A stretch of 64,000 nt of DNA from Nemania diffusa (taxonomy: Eukaryota > Ascomycota > Sordariomycetes > Xylariales > Xylariaceae). Numbering within the stretch: the first letter of the stretch is position 1; the number at the start of each line of letters is the position of its first letter. Below the pieces are notes generated by a model. That model saw only the letters and a program-made list of their open reading frames with translations. It searched no databases and was not told where the DNA came from. Shown piece by piece: positions 39,356 through 52,430 of the stretch. The stretch covers positions 124,001 through 188,000 of the forward strand of contig JBBPUQ010000003.1 in the NCBI GenBank assembly GCA_038501195.1. Direction: 5' to 3'. The position numbers and the translations under genes were made by a program.

Positions 39356-40786
39356 GACTAATAACAAGACAATGCCCGGCCCCGCTTGAGGAGCACCGAG
39401 CGAAAGAAAAGACTGTCTTGGCAACGGCGATGCGTTTCCTTGCTTGGCAGCGAAGAGGCTCACGGCAAAGACGATGCCGGGCGGTGGCGGCGACAGCACG
39501 AGCAGCAGCAATAGCAGCAGCAGCAGTAACACACACAGCAACGGTTGAGCAAGAGACAACCAGCCAGAAAGGGGAAAGGGTATACTGCACAGGAGCTACC
39601 GCTACCGTAAAAGCGGGCTTGATGAGATGGCTGAACGCCGAAGCACCGAAAAGTGCACCGAAGAATGCCTGAGGAAGCGGGCAGCCCTGGGACAGTAGAG
39701 GCGATAAGAGGAGTACAGAGTAAGGCTCAGCAAGCAACCAATGGTTCAAGGTGCCTTGGCGAGCGAATAGGCGGGCGAGGAGAGGAAGCAGGGAGAGGAG
39801 TTGAGCTGAGGCGGGGAATCTGTCAAGTTAGCGAAGATCCCGAAGACGCCGAACTTCGAGACGAGAGAGGGATTCCGCCGGTAGCAGATGCCCTAGGCTA
39901 GGCGGCTAGGCGGTACACGAAGAAGCTGGAGGGCGAATTGGTTGCAAGGCAGATTGATGCCCGGTTTTGAGACGCCTCAGTCGGCACGTACATAGGTAAG
40001 TAGGTAGAGGTAGTATAGACTGTATACCTCTCTAACTAGTAGTCTAGATAGAGTAGTTAGCAGGTGAGTACTGTATAGGCAGTGATACCCATGTTGAGCC
40101 CCTCTCCCCTGCCCCCAATCTCTACTTAACTTATCAATCATCTTATGTAATTGGATAGTCGAATGGATATGAAGGAGGTGTGGAGGTGTGTGGATGCTTG
40201 AGGGGGCCGGGATAGGAGTCGAAGAGGATACAGAGTAGGCGTAATAGTTTATGTAAAAGGTCCACTATACTACCTAGGTAGGTACATATCTCTCTACTCT
40301 GTACTGTACTGTACGCTGCCTATATAGAGGTACTGTAGGTACCTAGGTAGGGGATAGGTAGGTACTGGATGCCGACCTACCCCAAATAGGTAACACTGCA
40401 GGGCAAGTTGGAGGGCGTGAGATCACCTGGCTGCATCTCAGGTCCACTAGGATACATACTGTAGTACACAATAATTAGAGCTAGGTACCTGGTAAAGCTG
40501 CCTACCTGGTAAATACACCACGAGCGGGTTAACGTGAATAAGGCGACAGGGCAAAGTCGAATATTTAAAGACGACGCGAGCGCTACAATTGTGACTCGAA
40601 AGTGCGTTGTAATGTTAAAGTTGTGTGTTGGGCTGTATAGCCTTATAGAATTAGGTAGTTATAATTAAACTACAGAACCTTTCCAATGTCTACAATACAT
40701 AAATGGTGCTGAAAACGGCACTTGTCGCTTAAAGGTTTTATACATTAGGTAGTCTTATTACTTATATACATGAAGTAGGAGGTATG
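39356..40786. other. Upstream region of the transcription factor, TAGGTA-rich
   Basis: A 1.4-kb stretch with no supported gene. Near the gene it holds a CAG/CTG tract (39502-39526) in the likely leader. From about 39980 to 40510 it is packed with TAGGTA, CTACCTA and GTACTGTA words, a texture also seen near 20300, 21100-21400, 33150-34200 and 62190-62760. It runs up to the left end of the TIR element at 40789. Confidence 0.55.
39502..39526. repeat. CAG/CTG triplet tract
   Basis: CAG triplets with one ATAG interruption. On the minus strand, in the frame of the downstream factor, they would read poly-Leu, but the frame has no upstream ATG, so the tract is more likely leader or promoter DNA. Confidence 0.7.
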
Positions 40787-40788
40787 TA

Positions 40789-40810
40789 CATTAGCGCGAG
40801 GGGGGGGGTA
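40789..40810 (+). repeat. Left terminal inverted repeat of the 21.4-kb element
   Basis: CATTAGCGCGAG plus a run of nine G in total, then TA; it matches the right terminus with a one-base difference in G-run length. It is preceded by TA at 40787-40788. Confidence 0.8.
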
Positions 40811-41606
40811 TAAAAAACTGTTACAGTGATTGTCACCGACTGCGAAAACAGTTATAGCGATATAATTATTACTTAAAAATTATATATTATATATTGTTTT
40901 TAAGTCAATTTTGTTATAGTATGAAAAAATAATATCGAAAATAAGTAGCTTTTTATTTAAAAAATTATTATATAACTAAGTTTATTTTATATAGCTAAAT
41001 CAATTTTAGATTTAAATCAATTGTTATAAATATAATATATATTTATTTTAAGTTTATTATTTTTATAAATAATTATAGCAAATTTGTTTTTATTTTATAT
41101 TAAAAAAGTTATTATTTATATAATATAATTTTAGTTAAAATAAAACTATTTTTAATAAAATAGTATTTAATATAAAAATTTTTTTTTTTTTTAATATATT
41201 GTTATTTTTAAAAATAATAGTTTTAATTATTAAATATAGTTTTATATCGAATATTTTATTAATTTAAAAAATTTTACAGTTAATTATAATTATTTTTATT
41301 TAGTAAAATTATTTTAATATAAAAAGTTATTTTAATTAAAAATATTATAGTTTTAAAATTATTATTTAATTATTATTTTTTTTAAATTATTATATAAAAA
41401 CTTATTGCTAATTATATTAATAAAAGTTAATATTTAATATAAAAAATAAAAACTAGTAAACTTTTTAACTTTTTTAGTTATTTTGTTATTTAATATATTT
41501 ATTAATTACTATAGTTAAACTTTTATATTATAACTATATTATTGTTAAATAATTAGTTTTATATTAACAAATTATTACTTAGTATAATTTAAAAATAATA
41601 ATAAAC

Positions 41607-41860
41607 AATTATTAATTTTATATTTAGTAATATATAAAAAAAGCAATTAATAGCTATTTATAAAAACAGTTAATAAGTATTAATATTTTAAGTTATTATA
41701 TTGATTTAGTTTATAAGTACTAAAACAGCAGTTGTTACAAATATCGATTTTATACTTAGTAATATATAAAAAAAATAATTAATAGCTATTAATATTTTAG
41801 ATTATTATGTTTATTTAGTTTATAAGCGCTAATATAGCAGCTGTTACAAAAAACTTTAAT
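41607..41860. repeat. Minisatellite, about 140-bp unit, two copies
   Basis: The block TTTAGTAATATATAAAAAAA with the following AATTAATAGCTATT recurs at about 41750 as a near copy, and CAG(C/T)TGTTACAAA recurs near 41724 and 41839. Differences are mostly transitions plus one deletion. Confidence 0.6.
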
Positions 41861-43361
41861 GCAATAAAAAATAGTAATAAAAAGTTATTATAATATTAAA
41901 TATTTAAAAAAAATATAACAATAGTTTTTTTAATATTAAACTATAAAAAACAGTTATTAATATAAAATAAAAAACTATATAAAAAATAAAATATAAAAAA
42001 ACTATATTATTAAATGTTGTTTTATTATATATTAAAAATATTTAAAACAAAAACTGATATAAAAATATATTATTAAATATTGTTTAAAATATTATATATA
42101 AAAAATATTTAAAATAAAAATTAATATAAAATTTAGCTATAGGTTTTTGTTTTAATATTATAAGTTAGTATATATAAGCTAAATATATAAAAGTGCTAAA
42201 AAAAACTTACTGTAACTTTGAACAAAAACGAACTATTATTGTTTTTATATTTTTAATATTATAATTAATATTTATATATATATTATATTGCTACTTAAAA
42301 TTAACTTGTAATTAATATATAATTAATTTATATATAAAACAGCTTGTTAAATTTATTTTAAATTAAATTTAGTAATATAAAAATAACAAATATTAAAAAA
42401 TTCTAGCTGTTAATTTAAAACTTATAACTAAAAATAGTTTATATATTTTAATTATAAAATATTTTACTATAATTAAAATATTTAACAAAATATATTAAAA
42501 TTTATATTACTTAATATAGCAAAAAATATAAACAATATAAAAAACTAAATAAATAAAAAAACAAAATTTAAAAGTTAATTAAAAAAAAATATAATAGTAT
42601 TAATAAATAGTAGCAAGCAAATTAAACATGTTAATATTTTTAGCAAAAAAATATTATATTTAAGTAAAAAGTTATTTATTTAATAATTTTATACTAATTA
42701 ATCAAACTATAACTTTTTTAACAAAAAAAAATAAAGTAAAAACTATTAATACATTTAGCAATAAAAAAAATAGTATTTAAAAAAATAAAAAATAAAAAAA
42801 AAATTATAGTAGTTATTAATAATGTTAATATTAAAAATATAAAAGTTTTATATAAAAAAATATCAAATATTTAATAAAAAGTATTAATATTATTTTTTAT
42901 ATTGTAACTATAATTTTTAACTTTATTTAAATATTAAAAGTTAATAATATAGTTAATAAAATTTTATTTTTAATACTAAAGCTATTACAGTATATTATTA
43001 TTATTTAAATTATTTAAAATAAATTTTAGCTGTATTATTAACTGTATAAAACTTCTAAGTTAAAAATAAAAATAAAAAAGTAATAAATATTTTAAAAACT
43101 TTAAATTAATATATTTAGTAAAAACTAAAAAAAAAAAAACAAATTAGAATAAATTAATTAAATATTTTTTATATTATAAAAAACTAAAAGTTATAATAGT
43201 AAAAGTTTAATAGTAAAATAATAATAAAATAAAAACTGTTTAACAAATAAATAAAATATTAAATAAAAATTGAAACAAAATTAAAAAGTAGCAAAGTTTA
43301 AGTGGACAAAATATATAAACATTTAATTATATAAAAATAAATAAATGCTATAAAGTGTGCA

Positions 43362-43556
43362 GCTAAATTGCTAAATATAATTTATTTTAAATATAAAAAG
43401 CTTTTGAAAATATTAAATATTGTTTTTAAATTTATTGTAAATATAGCAGTAAAAGTAGCTAAATTGCTAAGTATAACTTATTTTAAATCTTAAAAGCTTT
43501 TGAAAATATTAAACATTAATTTTAAAGCTATTAAAAAAATAGCAATAAAAATTTGC
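43362..43556. repeat. Tandem duplication, about 95-bp unit
   Basis: AGCTAAATTGCTAA begins two consecutive units at about 43362 and 43457, both continuing with TATTTTAAAT and AAGCTTTTGAAAATATTAAA and ending with AGCA(G/A)TAAAA. Confidence 0.75.
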
Positions 43557-43596
43557 TATATATAATAAATATAATTTAATTAATAAAATAATTAAT

Positions 43597-43890
43597 GTTA
43601 CTATAAATTATACTATTAAATTTAGTATAAAACTTTATATATTATTTTTATTTGTAATATTGTTGTAGATTATATTATTAAATCTAGTATAAAATTTGAT
43701 ATATTATTCTGTTATTATAAATTATATTATTAGACTTAGTATAAAGTTTTTTATATTATTTTCTTTTTTAATATTATTATAAACTATTACATTATTAAAC
43801 TTAGTATGAAATTTTATATATTATATTGTTTTTGTTTACAATATTACTACAAACTATATTTTTAAATCCAGTATAAAATTTTAATAGTTT
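43597..43890. repeat. Minisatellite, 52-67-bp unit, five copies
   Basis: The core (A/T)TTAGTATAAAA...TTATATATTATT recurs at about 43620, 43681, 43733, 43798 and 43865, each preceded by an ACTAT..TATTA block. Copies differ mainly by transitions. Confidence 0.75.
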
Positions 43891-45419
43891 TATATATATT
43901 AGATTTTATAATTAATAAATAGCAGCGAACTGTTAAAACTAAAAACTATTTATATATTATTTGTACTAATTTATAAAAGCTTAATTATAACATAGCGATT
44001 TATTATTATATATAGCAAATGTTGTAACAAATAATCAAATATTAAAAAATTAGTTTTAAGTGATATAAAAATAACTACAAAAAATAATTACTGACTTAAT
44101 ATATAATAATAAACAAATATACTATTTAGTTTAATAAATATAAAATCGCTTTTTTTTACTTTGTAAACTTTTATAAAGTAGCTAATAAAAAAATAAAATC
44201 GCTTTTTTGTAATATTATTTAAGTATAAAAAGATTTTTTAAATACTTAATTATATATTGTTATTAAATATACTTTAATATAAATGCGAACTTTTTTACTT
44301 ATAGAAAAAGATTTTTGTTTAATACTTTTAAGTAATATTTATAATTTATTACAAACACTTTTTTTAGTATTTGTAAAAATATTTTATACTTTTTTATATT
44401 TTATACTAAGTTGATATTTGTTAAATTATTAATATTAAAACATATTTACTATATTAAGATTTTATAAAGTATAGCTAGCTTTTTATAATTAGTATATAGT
44501 AAAATTTTAATTTAATTATTATTTTTTTTTTTTTTTTTTTTTTTTTATAATATAGATTTAATATATGAACTAAGTTTAAATATTACAATTATATTAACTA
44601 AAATATATTATATAAATTTAGTATAATTAATAAAAATAATTTTACAAACAACAAATATACTATTTATTTAATATTTTTTTGTTATATAAATATAAATATA
44701 ATATTGCAGTAGTTTATTTTTGTAATTTTATTTTTGTACTTTTTAAAAAGTTGTATATATTAATATAATATAATATAAAAAAGTTGCAGCTAAGCTTTTA
44801 TTTATATTTTTTTTTTTTAAAAAGTATAAATACTAAATTGTAAAATTTATATTTATTAATTATATCAAAGATATATAAACTAATATAAATATTAAGTAAA
44901 CTTTTTTAGCTAAAAAATTAGTTGTTTTAAGCTTTTAAGTTAGTTTATTTATACTTTACTATTGAAAAGCTTGTAACTGAAACATTTAACAACTTATATT
45001 TTTGAAAAAAATTGCTTTTTATTAACGATATAATTGTTGCAGTATATTAATATTTATTTATAAATGTACTTAAAACTAACAGCAAATAACTATAATAGCT
45101 ACAAATTTTTAAAATAGCTGCTAATTTAATTATAAAAGCAAGCTTTAATTAGTATAACAATAATATAGCAGTATTTTTATATAAAATCAAAGTTACAGAT
45201 AAAAAAAAACAACATTAAAACTTAATGCAGCAATATTTTACAAGCTAATATAACAAGTACAAAATAAATCTAAAAATAGATTATATATTAATTACAGTAT
45301 AGCTTAAGTATATTTAAAATATTAAATATTAGTAAAAAGTAAATAATAAATATAATCAAAAGTATTAAAAAAAAATAATTTATATAAAAAATAGTTTTAA
45401 CAAAACTATAAACAATAAT

Positions 45420-45630
45420 ATAAACAGTAAAATATTTATTAATAACAATTAAAACTTTATATATAGCATTTAAAAATATAATTTTATATTAAATAATATA
45501 TATATCAAATATTTCAAAACAACAAAAAAAAATAACTAGATATAAAAAACAGCTAGAACTTTATATATAAAACACTTAAAAATATAATTTTATACTAAAT
45601 AATATATATATTAAATATTTCAAAACAATT
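45420..45630. repeat. Tandem duplication, about 97-bp unit
   Basis: AACTTTATATATA...AAAAATATAATTTTATA(T/C)TAAATAATATATATAT...AAATATTTCAAAACAA occurs twice in a row, at about 45448-45521 and 45558-45629. Confidence 0.7.
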
Positions 45631-45874
45631 ATAAAAAGTATAAAAATATAAATAATAGTTAAAATAAAATAAACAAACAGTATAATATATATTAGTTAAA
45701 TATATAACAGTAATAAATTAATAAATAAAAATAATGCTTAAATAAATAACAATAGCTAATAAAATACTTAAAAAGTTAATTTTATATTAGCTTTATATAA
45801 TATATTAAATTTATAAAGTCATTAAAAAACTATAAAAGCAATATAAATTATAATAAATATAAAGATTTAAAAGA

Positions 45875-46100
45875 GACATTTTACAGTAAATGATTAAATT
45901 ATTGAAAATTTTAACTAAAGCTATAAAGAATATTTTATAGTAAATAATGAGATAGCTAAAAAGCTCAACTAAAACTATAAAAAATATTTTGCAGTAAATA
46001 ATAAAATAGCAGAAAAGCTTAACTAAAGCAATAAAAAATAGTTTATAGCAAATAATAAAATTGCTAAAAAGCTAACTAAAGCAATAAAAAATATTTTATA
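45875..46100. repeat. Minisatellite, about 54-bp unit, four copies
   Basis: Unit: ATTTTATAGTAAATAAT, then a variable (A/G)ATAGC or ATTGCT, AAAAAGCT.AACTAAAGC and ATAAAAAAT. Four consecutive copies are visible with mostly transition differences. The period is a multiple of three, so a repeated peptide in a former gene is possible. Confidence 0.75.
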
Positions 46101-47331
46101 TATGCTACAAAAAAATAAAAACATATGTTCGCTTTTTAAAAAAATAGATTTATATATATAAAATATAGTAGTAGTATTATATAGCTGTTTTAATATAATA
46201 AATATTAACAAGAAAAATAAAATAAACAGAAAGTTTAAATTTATATTTATTTAAAAAAAAGTTAGTAGTATTTGCTTAAATAAATATATTTTGTATAAGT
46301 TGTATATTTTAGTTTCTATTAGCTTTGATATTTTTATTTGCTTTTTTTGTTATAATTTTATATTTACTTTTAAATGTTAATACTTAGTAAAAAAACTAAA
46401 TAGCTTTTTTTCTATTAATAATAATCCAAATAAGCTTTTGTTAGTTTAACTATATCTAAATTTTACTAAATATTATAAAAATAAACTATATAAATATTCG
46501 ATATATAATAACGATTTAGTTAGTAGTAATAAATCTTTTAATAAAAACAAAATATTTAGTTATATCGAAATATTTAAATATATTAGATATTATAATAAAT
46601 TAATAATTTAGTTTAATATATTAATTAAATAACTAGTAACAAAAAAATATAGAAAAAATAATTGTATTACAAAAATAATCTACAATTTTCTAAAACTTAA
46701 AGTATTTTTTAAAACTTTAAAATTTTTTTTAATTAAATAAAAATATAAAACTTTAGTATATGTTACAAACTTTTATAAGCGTTTTATTTATTAGTATAAA
46801 TTGTTTTTTTTTAAATAAAAAAAAATAAAAAAGTTGAAAAAGCTTTTAGTTTTTCGAATATACTACATTAACAAACTATATTTTAATAAAGTCGAAAATA
46901 AAAAAAATATATTTTATTTTTTTTATAAGATTTTAATTTAAATAAATTTCTAAGCGTATAAAAGCTTGTTTTTTCGCAATAATTTTAGTTATTAAATATA
47001 AATATATTATATTGCTTTAATATTATTTATAATATTGTTTTTTTTTAACAATATTAAAATAAAGATCTTTTTAAACGTTTTTAATAATTATATATAAACA
47101 GCAAAACAAATTTGCTTAATAATTAAAGCAGCTAAATAGTTTTTGCTGTTATAGTATATTCTTAATAATATATTAAATAAAAATATATACAAATGTTTTG
47201 TTTTTATTAACTGAAATATTTTATCTGCTGTTAAAATTGCAGATATAAAATAATGCTTTAAAAATATTTACAATTTTAGTTCTATATAAACTAAAAGTTA
47301 ATAAAATAACACTATGTTTTTATAATTGTTA

Positions 47332-47490
47332 ATGTTGTATAAAAAACTCGCTAATTATATAAATTTCGAAAAAACTGCAGTATATATTTCAATAAAGCCC
47401 AAAAGCGTCGATATATATTTAAAAAAGCAAAGAAATAACCTTTTTAAATATGAAATTCTATATAAAGTAATTTTTTCTATAAGTTTTTAA
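47332..47490 (+). pseudogene. Less-eroded 52-codon open frame in the AT-rich element
   Basis: An ATG-started frame that stays open for 52 codons and keeps G/C-containing codons (KPKSVDIYLKKQRNN) while surrounding frames stop every few codons. The composition suggests a protected or younger patch of a former coding region. No family recognised. Confidence 0.3.
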
Positions 47491-48310
47491 TTTTAATTCA
47501 GCTCAGTAAAAAAAAATAAGCTTTATAACATAAAACTTTTTTCGTTTTTAGTTAAAAATATATTTAATTTTATATATAAATAGCAATAAAGCTAAATATA
47601 CTAATAAATTATTAAAGTTATAGTTATAATTAATAATTATAAGTTAAATTTAATATATAAAATATTTAAGTTTTAATATAAATTTGCTATTTTTAACAAG
47701 TATTAGCTTAATATAACTTAAAGTTAATTGTAAAACTGCAATATTAACTAACAAAAATACAATTTTAAGTAATAAATTTCTTTATTTGTATATATTTTAT
47801 AGCACTATAATATATTTTTTAATAAAATTAAATGTTTTAATTGTATAAATAAAATCAAGTTTATAATATGTTATTTTTGCTAAGTAGTTATTTTTATATT
47901 TGAAATTACCTGTAATATAAAATCTAGCAGTATATTTAATTTTAATAAAATTAAATAAAAATATCGGACTTTTATTTAAATAGTAGAAATATTTATTTAA
48001 TATAGTATAAATAAACTTTTTTTACTACTAAGCTTTTTAAAAGTTAATAGTATAATCATTGATATAGTATATTATTTTATAGTAAATATTAGCTGAAATA
48101 TTTAGCAAAAAAAACAATGCAGCAACAGTTTTTTTAAAGTTAAACATAAATATATTTTTTTCAAGCTTTATATATAAAAGAAAATAAATAACATTTAGTT
48201 TTATAATAATTTTTTATATCTTTTTTAATAAAAAGCTTTTAGTAAAATTAATATTTAAAATATTTTTAAATTTAGAAATATTTTAGACTTTTTTAATATT
48301 TTAAGCAAAT

Positions 48311-48528
48311 TAGTTACAGCTGAGTAGCTAGACCAGATAGTACTTAGAGTAGCACCTACAGCTAGAGTAAAGCTTTTAGCTTACATACATAACCTATTAT
48401 GCACCCATAAATATATATTTATACAAACTAAGCTTAAAATAGTTTTTTTTTTTTTTTTTTTTACGATTAATATATAAATAATACTTTATTTGTAAGCTTT
48501 GCTTTGTTTAAATATATTAATTGTAATA
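48311..48528 (+). repeat. 5' LTR of element C, less mutated
   Basis: Retains G/C-rich 48311-48400, which is A/T in the partner 54617-54835. It lies upstream of the plus-strand pol relic. Confidence 0.82.
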
Positions 48529-50368
48529 ATTGTAAAATTTTTAATATATTATAATTATAAAACTTTATATTTAATTGAATTGATTTAATTAATTGAATTA
48601 TTTATATAATAAATATACTAATTATTTTTATTAACTTATTATATTATATAAATATTTTAAATAATAAAAAATCAACTATTTTTTTAAGCAATTTTTTAGT
48701 TGTTAAATTTAATTTGTTTAATTTTATAAAATATTATATTTGATTTAATAAAGCTTTTAATATTAACTTTTGTTGTTAATTTTTTTATATAATTTTAATA
48801 ATTAATTTAATATTTTTTTATATAAAAAAATATAATAAAAATAATAATTTTATTAATAAAAAAAAAAAAGTTATAACTTATAAAAAGTTTTAATAAAACA
48901 TTAAATTTTTAAAGTTTTTTAAAAAATATTAAAACTTTATAATAAATAAAACTTATAAAAATATTATTGCTTATATATATAAACTTATTAAAAAATACTA
49001 AATAAAAACTTAAAATTTAAGATTTTTTTTTATAGCAATTATTAATATAAACAAAATAATTTAGTTTAATTTTTATAATATTATAAATGTTTTTATTTTT
49101 TATAAAGCTATAAAAATTAATTAAACTATTATATTTAAAAAAATTATTGTTTAAAGTTTAAATTATAAAATATATAATTTAATAAATATTAATATATATA
49201 TATAAAAATAAAAACTAAATTAAACTATTACTTTTATAATTAAATATATTAAATAAATTTAATATAAAGCTATATTAAAAATTAAATTAGCTACAATAAA
49301 ACTAAATTAAATTAAACAAACTTTAAAAAAAAAAAAACTAAACTAAATAAAATTAATTAATTAATTAATAACTTAGTTATTTAAAATTAAATTATATTAA
49401 TAGTTATAAATTAAACTATTATAATAAATATTATTAATTAAACTATTATATTTTATATTATTATTAATATAACAAATTTTAATAATTTAAAATATAAAAA
49501 ATTTACTAAAATAAAAATTATTATTTTTTATAATAATTTTAAAAAAAACAAAATAAATTTTAAAGTATAATTTTAATATTAATTTAATTATTTATTAATT
49601 AATATAAACTAGTTTATAAATAATATTACAAAAATAAAAAACATTAAATTTTATTTAAATAATATTATTATTAATACTTTATAACTTTATTTAAAAAATA
49701 TTTATTTAAAACAAATTATTATATTTATAAAATTATTAAAATATTTAGTTAAATAATATAACAATTTAAATAAAAAAAAAAACTTAAAAAAAATAAAAAA
49801 GCTATAAATTAAAAAAATTAAAAAATTAAAAAATTTTTAAAAACTAGTTTATATATTTAATTAATAAATAACTTTTTTTTAAAGCTTAATAAAAAAAAAA
49901 GTTTAATATTTATTTTATAAAACAAATTAAAAATTAAATAATATTTTAATATTTAAATAAAAAAATAATATATAAAAAGTTTATATTTTAATATAAATAT
50001 TTAGTTTATATTTTAAGTAAAAATAATATATTAAATAAACAATATAAAAAAAAATAAAAAAAATAGTTTAAAACTATTTTAAATAGTAAAAATGTTAAAA
50101 TAACTAATATATTTTTAAAAAAAATATATTTAAAGCTTATAAAAAAAAAAATTAATTAGTTTATAAAAAAAAAAAAATGTTTTATTTGTTAAAAAAAAAA
50201 ACATCGAACTTAAAAGTATTTTTAAATAAATAAACTTATAATAATTACTACTAAAAACTAAAAAATTAAATTATTAATTATATATTTAAAATATAAAAAT
50301 ATTAAATAAATTAAAAATTAAAAACAAAAAAAAATCTAATTTTAAAATTATTAGATTTTTTTTTAAAA

Positions 50369-50596
50369 ATGTTATTAAATAAACTAATTATAAATAGTAT
50401 AAAAAAATTTTTAATATTATTTTTAAATAAAAATTTATTTTTAATAACTATTACAATAAAAATAAATAAACAAACTTTTATTATTAAAGTTTTAGTTAAT
50501 ATAAAAATAAATAAATATATTTTTATAAATATAATATTTATTAAAAAAATTATAACAGAAATAAATATTATAATTTATAATAATTTTATTAAATAA
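50369..50596 (+). pseudogene. Probable retropepsin relic of element C
   Basis: A 75-codon open frame upstream of the reverse transcriptase relic. Its stretch FIIKVLVNIKINKYIFIN resembles the gypsy aspartic protease start V-L-V-D-T-G followed by a few residues and F-I-N, with the catalytic Asp replaced by Asn as RIP of GAC gives. Position in the element agrees. No active site remains. Confidence 0.5.
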
Positions 50597-51469
50597 ACTA
50601 TAGTTAAATATAATACTAGTTTATATTAAAAAATTAATTAAGCTTTAATAATAAACTTTTATTTATAAAAATATATTTTCGAAAATATATTTTTTATAAT
50701 AATTAATATAAAGTATAATTTTTTAATTAAAAAAATATTTTATAAATAATATAATATTTTAATAAATTGTAAATAATACTATTATATTTTTTTGCTTTTA
50801 AATAAAAAACTTATAATAAACAAAAAAATAAATATAGCTATAAAAATATTTAAAAAAATTATATTATAAAAAATATAATAAAAGAAATTTTTTAAACTTT
50901 ATAAAAACTTTTTATATAAAAATATATAAAAAATAAATTATTAGCTGTAAATAGCTAAAATAAAAAATTTTTTATGTTACTATTAAATTTATTTAAAAAA
51001 ACAAATTAAAAATATAATAAATAAAAACTATATAAGCTATAAAAAAATGCAATAAAATAATATAAATATAAATTGTTAATAAATATTACTACTATTAAAA
51101 CTGTTTTTTTTATAAAATTTATTTGTTATAAATAAACTAAGCTATATATTATTAATATTAATAAAATTGATATAATAATTTAAAACAAAAAATATAACAA
51201 AATATTTTTTAACAAAAAAAACAAAAAATTAAAAAAAAAAAATATAAAAATAAGTTTTAAAAAAATACTGCTTTTTATTTTATATATTTAATAAAATAAA
51301 TTTAAACTAATTATTATTAAATTAATTTATAAACTATTAAATTAATTTTATTTTTAATAAAATTATTAATAATTTAACTAACTATTTTTTATATAAATTA
51401 TTAATTAAAAAATTAAAAGCTATAAAAAAGTATATAATAAAAAATTTATATAAAAAATTTATTATTTTA

Positions 51470-52430
51470 AAAAATGTTTTGTTTGTTATATTAATATTAT
51501 TTGTTTTAAAATTAAATAAAAAACTAAAATTTTATATTAATTATTAAAAAATTAATACTATTATAAAAAAAAACTATTATTTTTTATTTTTAATAAATAA
51601 AACTTTAGTTTAAATTGCTAAAACTAATATTTTTATAAAAATTAATATATAACAAATATTTTATTAAATTTATATATATATAAATTATAAAAACTTAATT
51701 ATTTTTAAAATAAAATGTAGTTTTTTTAAATATAAAATATTATTTTTTAAATTAACTAATAAATTAGCTATTTTTTAATAATATATAAATAATGCTTTAA
51801 AAAAATATTTAAATAATTTTTGTAATATTTATATTAACAATATATTTATTTATTTAAATAATTTAAAAAAATATAAGTAATATATAAAAAAAGTATTAAA
51901 AAAGCTACAAAATATAAATTTATAAATTGATTTAAAAAAATATAAGTTTTATATTATTAAAACTAAATATTTAAAATTTATTATAAAAAAAAACAAAATA
52001 AAAATAAACTTTAAAAAAATTACAATAATATAAAACTAAAAATAACTAATAAATATAAAAGCAATTTAATTATTTTTAAACTTTTGCAACTTTTATTATT
52101 AATTTATTTTAAAATATAGTTATAAAATAAAACTTTTATTTAAATTAACTAAAAAAAATATAATATTTTAATAAAATAAAAACTATAAAGCAGTTTTTTT
52201 AAAGTTTAAAAAATAACTAATTTTAGTACTAATATTAATTTATTATAATTATAATAAAAAAACTTAAATAAAAATTAATATTTTTAATGAAATAATAGCA
52301 AAAGTTTTATTATAAAAAAAAAAAAATAGTTTTTAATATTTTATTATATACTATTTAAAAACTTTATATAAAAAAAAAACTAAACTATAATATTTTAAAC
52401 AAAAAAATATTAGCAGTAATTAAAAAGTTT
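51470..52430 (+). pseudogene. Relic of Ty3/gypsy reverse transcriptase and RNase H (element C)
   Basis: Reading through stops on the plus strand, KKLKFYINY at 51517-51543 matches the K-L-R-F-x-V-D-Y block; the catalytic YIDD is YINN at 51830-51841, followed by IFIYLNNLKKYK; KYLKFII near 51970 matches K-Y-L-G-F-I-I. Farther on, INIFNEIIAKVLL (about 52280-52315) and LNYNILNKKILAV (about 52380-52420) correspond to RNase H. All key Asp codons have become Asn. An integrase region probably follows (about 53080-53650) but is too decayed to prove. Confidence 0.85.

Noticed and set aside
39254..39559. Leu-rich N-terminal extension of the transcription factor as a signal peptide
   Set aside because: It would need a non-ATG start, the Leu run comes from the CAG/CTG tract, and a secreted Zn2Cys6 factor makes no sense. 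The ATG at 39355 was preferred.
40741..40748. Second TACATTAG word 46 bp outside the left terminus
   Set aside because: It lacks the GCGCGAG and G-run continuation and has no inverted partner outside the right end; probably chance.
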